From positions 73,632 to 137,631 of the forward strand of contig JBBQEU010000001.1 in assembly GCA_038321235.1 (NCBI GenBank): a DNA stretch of 64,000 nucleotides, in the 5' to 3' direction. Origin of the DNA: Sva-07 sp038321235 (lineage in GTDB: Bacteria; Actinomycetota; Acidimicrobiia; Acidimicrobiales; Ilumatobacteraceae). The notes under the pieces are model-generated. The model had not been told where the DNA came from and ran no database searches. It saw nothing but the letters and a program-made list of their open reading frames with translations. Positions 59,683-64,000 of this stretch are shown here, one piece after another; within the stretch, counting starts at the first letter, position 1, and each line of letters begins with the position of its first letter. The position numbers were made by a program, and so were the translations under genes.

Positions 59683-61283
59683 TGTTGGCCGCCGAGACGG
59701 GACCGATCGGGTTCCCGATCCTCACCGCACTGGTCCTCGTACCGGTCATCGGCGCGCTCCTGGTCGCGCTCATGCCCAAGTCGCGTCCAGAGCTCCCGAA
59801 GGTCATTGCGCTGCTGTCCACTGTGGGCACGCTGGCGATGTCGATCTGGCTCATGGCGTCGTTCGAGACCGGCGACGCCGGCTTCCAGTTCGTGTCGAAG
59901 CACACCTGGATCGAGCCGTGGGGTATCTCGTGGCACCTCGGCGTCGACGGCATCTCGCTGTTCCTCGTGGTGCTGACCGGCGTGCTGTTCCCGCTCGCCA
60001 TCGTCGGGATCGATCCGCACCACGACGAGAAGCCGTACCTCGCCTGGCTGCTGCTGTTGCAGGCCGGCGTGATGGGCAGCTTCCTCAGCCTCGACCTGTT
60101 CGTGTTCTTCGTGTTCTTCGAGATCGTGCTCGTGCCCATGTACTTCCTGATCGCCGGATGGGGGTACGAGAACCGGGTCTACGCGGCCACCAAGTTCTTC
60201 CTGTTCACGATGCTCGGCTCGGCGTTCATGCTGGTCGGACTCATCGCAACGGTGGCGATCGCCAGTAGGGACCTCGGCTACACCACCTTCGACCTCGTCG
60301 AGATCGCCGAAGGAGCGAACTTCGCTGCGTCGACCGGACGATGGCTGTTCTTCGCGTTCGCCATCGCGTTCGCCGTGAAGATACCGCTGGTGCCGGTGCA
60401 CACCTGGCTGCCCGACGCCCACACCCAGGCGCCCACCGCCGGCTCGGTGGTGCTGGCAGGCGTGATGCTGAAACTCGGCACCTATGGCCTGTTGCGATTC
60501 GGGCTGTACCTGTTCCCCGAGGCATCGTTCTGGAGCCGGCCGCTCTGGCTCACCCTCGCCGTGATCGGCATCATCTATGGCGCGATCGCCGCCACGATGC
60601 AGACCGACCTCAAGCGCCTCGTCGCCTACTCGTCCGTGGCGCACATGGGATTCATCGTGTTGGGCACGTTTGCGTTCACCACGCAGTCGCTGTCGGGAAG
60701 CGTGATCCAGATGATCAACCATGGCGTGTCGACCGGCGCGCTGTTCCTGTTCGTCGGCATGATCTACGAGCGCCGCCACACCCGCTCGATCGCCGAGCTC
60801 AACGGCATCCAGAAGGTCGCGCCGATCTTCGCCGCCGGGTTCATGGTCGTGATGCTGAGCTCGATCGGTGTGCCCGGCCTGAACGGCTTCGTCGGCGAGT
60901 TCCTGATCCTGACCGGCTCGTTCCTCACCGCCCGCTGGTGGACGGTCGCTGCCGCGTTCGGTGTGATCCTCGCCGCGCTGTACCTGCTGTGGGCCTACCA
61001 GCGAGTGTTCCACGGGGAGCCTGACGAGGACAACAAGCACTTCCCCGAACTGCGGGTGAAGGAAGGTCTCGTGCTGCTGCCGTTCCTCGGACTCATCGTG
61101 TTCATGGGCGTGTACCCCAAGCCGGTGCTCGACCGCATCGAGCCGAGCATCGACGCACTGATCACGCGGGTCGAGGACTACACCGACTTCGTCGAACCCG
61201 AGCCCACGATCCGCATCGGTGATCACGGCGGCGACGAGCCGGCGGACGGCGACGCGGATGTCGAAGAGGAGAGTGACGGGTGA
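59682..61283 (+). CDS. nuoM: NADH-quinone oxidoreductase subunit M
   Basis: A 533-residue antiporter-type pump with 14 predicted helices. It has WHLGVDGISLFLVVLTG, FFEIVLVPMYFLI, the LPDAHTQAPTAGSV loop and DLKRLVAYSSVAHMGF. An acidic, Asp/Glu-rich tail ends the protein. The ATG at 59682 is preferred; an in-frame GTG three bases before overlaps the nuoL stop. Confidence 0.97.
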   Translation: MLAAETGPIGFPILTALVLVPVIGALLVALMPKSRPELPKVIALLSTVGTLAMSIWLMASFETGDAGFQFVSKHTWIEPWGISWHLGVDGISLFLVVLTGVLFPLAIVGIDPHHDEKPYLAWLLLLQAGVMGSFLSLDLFVFFVFFEIVLVPMYFLIAGWGYENRVYAATKFFLFTMLGSAFMLVGLIATVAIASRDLGYTTFDLVEIAEGANFAASTGRWLFFAFAIAFAVKIPLVPVHTWLPDAHTQAPTAGSVVLAGVMLKLGTYGLLRFGLYLFPEASFWSRPLWLTLAVIGIIYGAIAATMQTDLKRLVAYSSVAHMGFIVLGTFAFTTQSLSGSVIQMINHGVSTGALFLFVGMIYERRHTRSIAELNGIQKVAPIFAAGFMVVMLSSIGVPGLNGFVGEFLILTGSFLTARWWTVAAAFGVILAALYLLWAYQRVFHGEPDEDNKHFPELRVKEGLVLLPFLGLIVFMGVYPKPVLDRIEPSIDALITRVEDYTDFVEPEPTIRIGDHGGDEPADGDADVEEESDG

Positions 61284-62797
61284 TGCTGCAGCAACTCGAG
61301 CCCTTCGTCGGACCAGCGATCAACTGGTTCGCACTGTCGCCGATGCTCACGCTGCTCGTCGGCACGCTCGTGCTGATGCTCGCCGGTGCCCTCACACCGC
61401 AGTGGCCAAAGGGCCTGTACGCGTTCGCCACGGCCACGATCGCCGGTGCAGCCGGCGTGTTGGCCATGGTCCAGTGGGACGACATCACCGACAACGGCCC
61501 CCGCACGCTCGTCGCCGGGGTGATCGCCTACGACACGCTGTCGATGTTCATGACGATCACGATCTGCATCGGTGTGATCCTCGTTGCGTTGCTGAGCGAC
61601 GACTACCTGCGAGGCACGCCGAACGACGGCCCGGAGGTCTACGCGCTCTACCTGGTGGCGGCGATCGGCGGCATCGTGATGGCGTCTGCCAACGACCTGA
61701 TCGTGCTGTTCCTCGGCCTAGAGACGCTGTCACTCGCGCTCTACGTGCTCGCGTCGAGCAACCGGCGCAGCAACGAGAGCGCCGAATCCGGGATCAAGTA
61801 CTTCGTGCTCGGCGGATTCGCGTCGGCGTTCTTCCTCTATGGCATAGCGCGCGTCTACGGCGCCACCGGTAGCACCAACATCAGCGAGATGGTGGCGGCA
61901 CTGCAGAACGGCGTCGATCCGTTCGGCAACGAGTCGTTGGCGCTCGCCGGCATTGCGTTGCTGATCGTGGGGCTCGGATTCAAGGTGGCGTCGGTGCCGT
62001 TCCACGTGTGGGCGCCGGATGTCTACCAGGGTGCGCCAACGCCCGTGACGGCGTTCATGGCGTCAGTCGGCAAAGCCGCCGCGTTCGCCGCGATGCTCCG
62101 GGTGCTCGTGATCGCGCTGCCGTTCTACCGCGACGATTGGCGCCCGATCATCTGGGTGCTGGCCCTGCTCAGCCTGCTGGTCGGCTCGATCCTCGCCGTC
62201 GTGCAGACCAACGTGAAGCGGATGCTCGCCTACTCTTCGATCAGCCACGTCGGCTTCATCCTCGTCGGCGTCGAAGCCGCCGCGCACGGTGCCGGCGAAG
62301 CCGATCCGGGTCCGGGCATGCCGTCGGTGGTGCTGTACCTGATCCTCTACTCGGTGCTGGTCATCGGATCGTTCGCCGTCGTCACGGTGGTGTCTCGCAA
62401 CTCTGGTGGAGACACCAGCATCGACTCGTTCAAGGGTCTCGCCCGGCGCCGCCCGACGTTGGCGCTGGCGTTCACGGTGTTCCTGCTCGCGCAGGCCGGT
62501 GTGCCGCTCACCAGCGGGTTCATCGCCAAGTTCGGCGTCATCCAGGCCGCCGTCGAGGTCGACAGCTACGCCATCGCTGTCATCGCCATGGTGTCGGCCG
62601 TGATCGCTGCGTACTTGTACCTGCGGATCATGGTCACGATGTGGACCTCCGACCCGGCCGAGGGTGCCCAACCGGTGGCCATCCCGTTCTCGATCGGCGC
62701 CGCGATCGTCGCTGCGGTTGCGTTCACGCTCGTCGTCGGCATCATCCCGGGTTGGTTGATCGACGCTGCCGACACCGTCACCTCCTACGCGAGGTAG
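61283..62797 (+). CDS. nuoN: NADH-quinone oxidoreductase subunit N
   Basis: A 504-residue antiporter-type pump, the last gene of the complex I set. Signatures are LGLETLSLALYVLA, VASVPFHVWAPDVYQGAPTPV and VKRMLAYSSISHVGFILVG. ATG 61283 shares its A with the nuoM stop; GTG 61280 is possible. The toxin gene on the opposite strand ends three bases after its stop, with no clear terminator between. Confidence 0.97.
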   Translation: MLQQLEPFVGPAINWFALSPMLTLLVGTLVLMLAGALTPQWPKGLYAFATATIAGAAGVLAMVQWDDITDNGPRTLVAGVIAYDTLSMFMTITICIGVILVALLSDDYLRGTPNDGPEVYALYLVAAIGGIVMASANDLIVLFLGLETLSLALYVLASSNRRSNESAESGIKYFVLGGFASAFFLYGIARVYGATGSTNISEMVAALQNGVDPFGNESLALAGIALLIVGLGFKVASVPFHVWAPDVYQGAPTPVTAFMASVGKAAAFAAMLRVLVIALPFYRDDWRPIIWVLALLSLLVGSILAVVQTNVKRMLAYSSISHVGFILVGVEAAAHGAGEADPGPGMPSVVLYLILYSVLVIGSFAVVTVVSRNSGGDTSIDSFKGLARRRPTLALAFTVFLLAQAGVPLTSGFIAKFGVIQAAVEVDSYAIAVIAMVSAVIAAYLYLRIMVTMWTSDPAEGAQPVAIPFSIGAAIVAAVAFTLVVGIIPGWLIDAADTVTSYAR

Positions 62798-62800
62798 CGC

Positions 62801-63124
62801 TCAGCAGTCGGTGGCGACGGCGAGGGCGTCGCAGATCTCGCGCATGCGGTCGGCGCTGAGCGTCCCGATCCGTTCGATCAGGACGCCAATCGAGACCGAC
62901 TCGACCGAGTCGAGATTGACAGCGGTTCGCCGTCCGATCGGATCGACCCCCGGTTCCAGGATCACCTCGCTCGGTAGTCCGCGGACCGTCGTCGTGCACG
63001 GAGCGATGAGCGTCCGCCGCAAGCGTGGGATCGCGATGTCTCGCGAGAGCACGACGACCGGGCGCCGACCGATCTCCAGCGGTTCGCACCACCACAGTTC
63101 CCCCCGTCGAGGGATGTTGCTCAT
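62801..63124 (-). CDS. MazF/PemK-type toxin (endoribonuclease)
   Basis: A 107-residue protein with the PemK/MazF beta-barrel pattern: RRGELWWCEP at the N-terminus, RPVVVLSRD, the IAPCTTTVRGLPSEV segment with the expected active-site Thr/Ser, and AVNLDSVESVSI. Members cut single-stranded mRNA at short sequences. ATG 63124 overlaps the antitoxin stop by four bases. The frame opens 14 codons earlier, but that part overlaps the antitoxin. Confidence 0.85.
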   Translation of the reverse strand: MSNIPRRGELWWCEPLEIGRRPVVVLSRDIAIPRLRRTLIAPCTTTVRGLPSEVILEPGVDPIGRRTAVNLDSVESVSIGVLIERIGTLSADRMREICDALAVATDC

Positions 63125-63360
63125 GTCCCAGCGGCTGCGCGACGGAACGCATCGAGATCGCCCCACTCGTCGGGTTCGTCGATCGGGGAACGTTCGTAGG
63201 CCGACACGTACGCTTCGTCGACCTGGGCCCGGCGGTGCCGAGCGAGCAGTGCGCCGAGGGCGTCGTCGATCAACTCGGCATCGGTGTCTGCTCGACGTAT
63301 CCGTCGAGCCTCGGACAACAAGGCGGTGTCGACGGTGGTGCTCAATCGGGTGCGTTTCAT
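63121..63360 (-). CDS. MazE-like ribbon-helix-helix antitoxin
   Basis: A 79-residue protein. The N-terminal RLSTTVDTALLSEARRI and the following helix (TDAELIDDALGALLARHR) fit a ribbon-helix-helix DNA-binding domain. The acidic/aromatic C-terminal half (YERSPIDEPDEWGD) should bind and block the toxin. Antitoxin first, toxin second, with a 4-base overlap, is the standard order. Palindromes cover its start codon and promoter, as expected for autoregulation. Confidence 0.8.
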   Translation of the reverse strand: MKRTRLSTTVDTALLSEARRIRRADTDAELIDDALGALLARHRRAQVDEAYVSAYERSPIDEPDEWGDLDAFRRAAAGT

Positions 63361-63388
63361 GGCATGATCATGCTATCTCCATGCCATG
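63358..63388. promoter_or_regulatory. Operator-like palindromes at the antitoxin start
   Basis: CATGGCATG (63358-63366) and CATGCCATG (63380-63388) are inverted repeats, and GCATGATCATGC (63362-63373) is a perfect 12-base palindrome inside them. The element includes the antitoxin start codon and overlaps a TAGCAT hexamer (63370-63375, minus strand), so binding of the antitoxin would block transcription. Confidence 0.65.
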
Positions 63389-63471
63389 TCGTCGCGCGGC
63401 TGGCCGACGCCGAGTACCGTTGGCTTGCAGTTCGGAGCCGGCGGCGGCAGGCTGATCCTCCGTGAAGTGGC

Positions 63472-64000
63472 CGACGTGGAGTCAGGCGGCGGTTGCCGCG
63501 ATGATCGCGGGTCTCGTCGCGTTGGCGCTGCGGAGGTCGCGGCCGACTCGGCTCGGCGACATCGTCGGTCCGGCGGCGCTCGAGTTCGCGTTCGTGGCGT
63601 CGCTCTACTCGGTCTGGCGGATGGCCAAGAACCTGCCGCTCACCCAGGCCGACGGCGCAATCGACCGCGCCTACGACATCGTGGCCGTGCAGGAGTTCTT
63701 CCGATTGCCGAGCGAGCTGTCGCTGCAGCGCTTCGTGCTCGACCACGACTGGCTCGCCTGGTTCTCCGCGTACCACTACGCCGCTGCGCATGTACCGGGA
63801 ATCGTCATCTTCCTGGTCTGGCTCTACGCCCGACACCGCAACGTGTACCCGCGCTGGCGCAACGCACTCGCGATCCTCACCGCGTTCTGTCTGTTCATCC
63901 GGTTCGTGAAAGTGGCGCCGCCAAGGTTCCTCACCGACCTCGGCTATGTCGACGTGTCGGCGATCTACGGCATCGATGTGTACGGCGAGGCCGGCACCGG
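63472..64000 (+). CDS. PAP2/inositol-phosphotransferase-like membrane protein (3' end outside window)
   Basis: The frame opens with GTG 63472 and runs off the end without a stop (176 residues visible). It has several hydrophobic segments (about residues 10-30, 40-55, 100-125, 130-150) and VAPPRFLTDLGYVD, which resembles the PPRFLP segment of PAP2_3 proteins such as inositol phosphorylceramide synthase-like and actinobacterial phosphatases. The catalytic histidines would lie beyond the window. Function is therefore only suggested. Confidence 0.6.

Noticed and set aside
62801..63360. The toxin-antitoxin pair as a sign of a genomic island
   Set aside because: No integrase, attachment repeat or composition change is visible next to it, and it abuts the conserved nuo operon.

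Overview
The window is 64 kb of GC-rich DNA with many GTG starts, long antisense shadow ORFs, very tight gene packing and no tRNA, rRNA, CRISPR array, transposase or phage gene that I could find. Gene content points to an actinobacterium outside the classical mycolata and streptomycetes, most likely class Acidimicrobiia (Ilumatobacter-like). The supporting content is a MhuD-like heme-degrading monooxygenase, a single WXG100 protein, a SARP-type regulator, pantothenate kinase CoaA, a complete 14-gene Nuo complex I, and a split b6-type cytochrome b instead of the fused actinobacterial QcrB. That placement is inference from the sequence, not from a search. No stretch longer than about 300 bases lacks a gene; the longest gap is the 230-base divergent region at 41651-41880.

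Layout. 1-6605: a truncated methyltransferase, a CNNM/CorC-type membrane protein, aspartate kinase with a probable internal start for its beta subunit, a MhuD-like protein, an asparagine-synthase-like protein and kynureninase. 6678-18351: a giant LPQTG-anchored subtilase (about 2,724 residues) divergent from an AAA-TPR-SARP regulator, with SARP-style 11-bp-period direct repeats between them. 18356-23152: ATP-dependent DNA ligase, CaiB-family CoA transferase, SDR, and a DEAD-box helicase fused to a cold-shock domain. 23177-26413: a GH38 alpha-mannosidase bracketed by inverted copies of a 43-bp repeat. 26427-31204: M20 amidohydrolase, WXG100 protein, an operon of thiamine-binding-like protein, YheO-type HTH protein and HAD phosphatase, then hisN-like phosphatase and coaA. 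31339-39475: orphan N6 adenine methylase, c-type cytochrome lipoprotein, membrane protein, SEC-C methionine aminopeptidase, polyprenyl diphosphate synthase, trkA and trkH. 39525-62797: respiratory region. 62801-64000: MazEF-like toxin-antitoxin pair and a truncated PAP2-like membrane protein.

The respiratory region is the most informative part. A membrane protein, a two-cluster ferredoxin, a b6-type cytochrome b with the cysteine that carries heme c_n in b6f complexes, a subunit-IV-like protein, a Tat-type Rieske protein, a diheme cytochrome c and another membrane protein run directly into nuoABCDEFGHIJKLMN with almost no gaps. Start/stop overlaps suggest strong translational coupling and possibly one very long transcript. 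A divergent monoheme cytochrome c shares a distinctive N-terminal tag (TEIPEHLLKR) with the subunit-IV-like protein.

A recurrent feature is a -10-like hexamer (TANNNT or a close variant) 6-7 bases before the start codon of many first genes, which predicts leaderless transcripts and supports the start codons chosen here. Other non-coding structure includes two copies of an intergenic palindrome with core GGTGTCWGACACC, three copies of the 43-bp mannosidase-flanking repeat, and inverted-repeat operators upstream of the MhuD-like gene, the WXG100 gene and the toxin-antitoxin pair.
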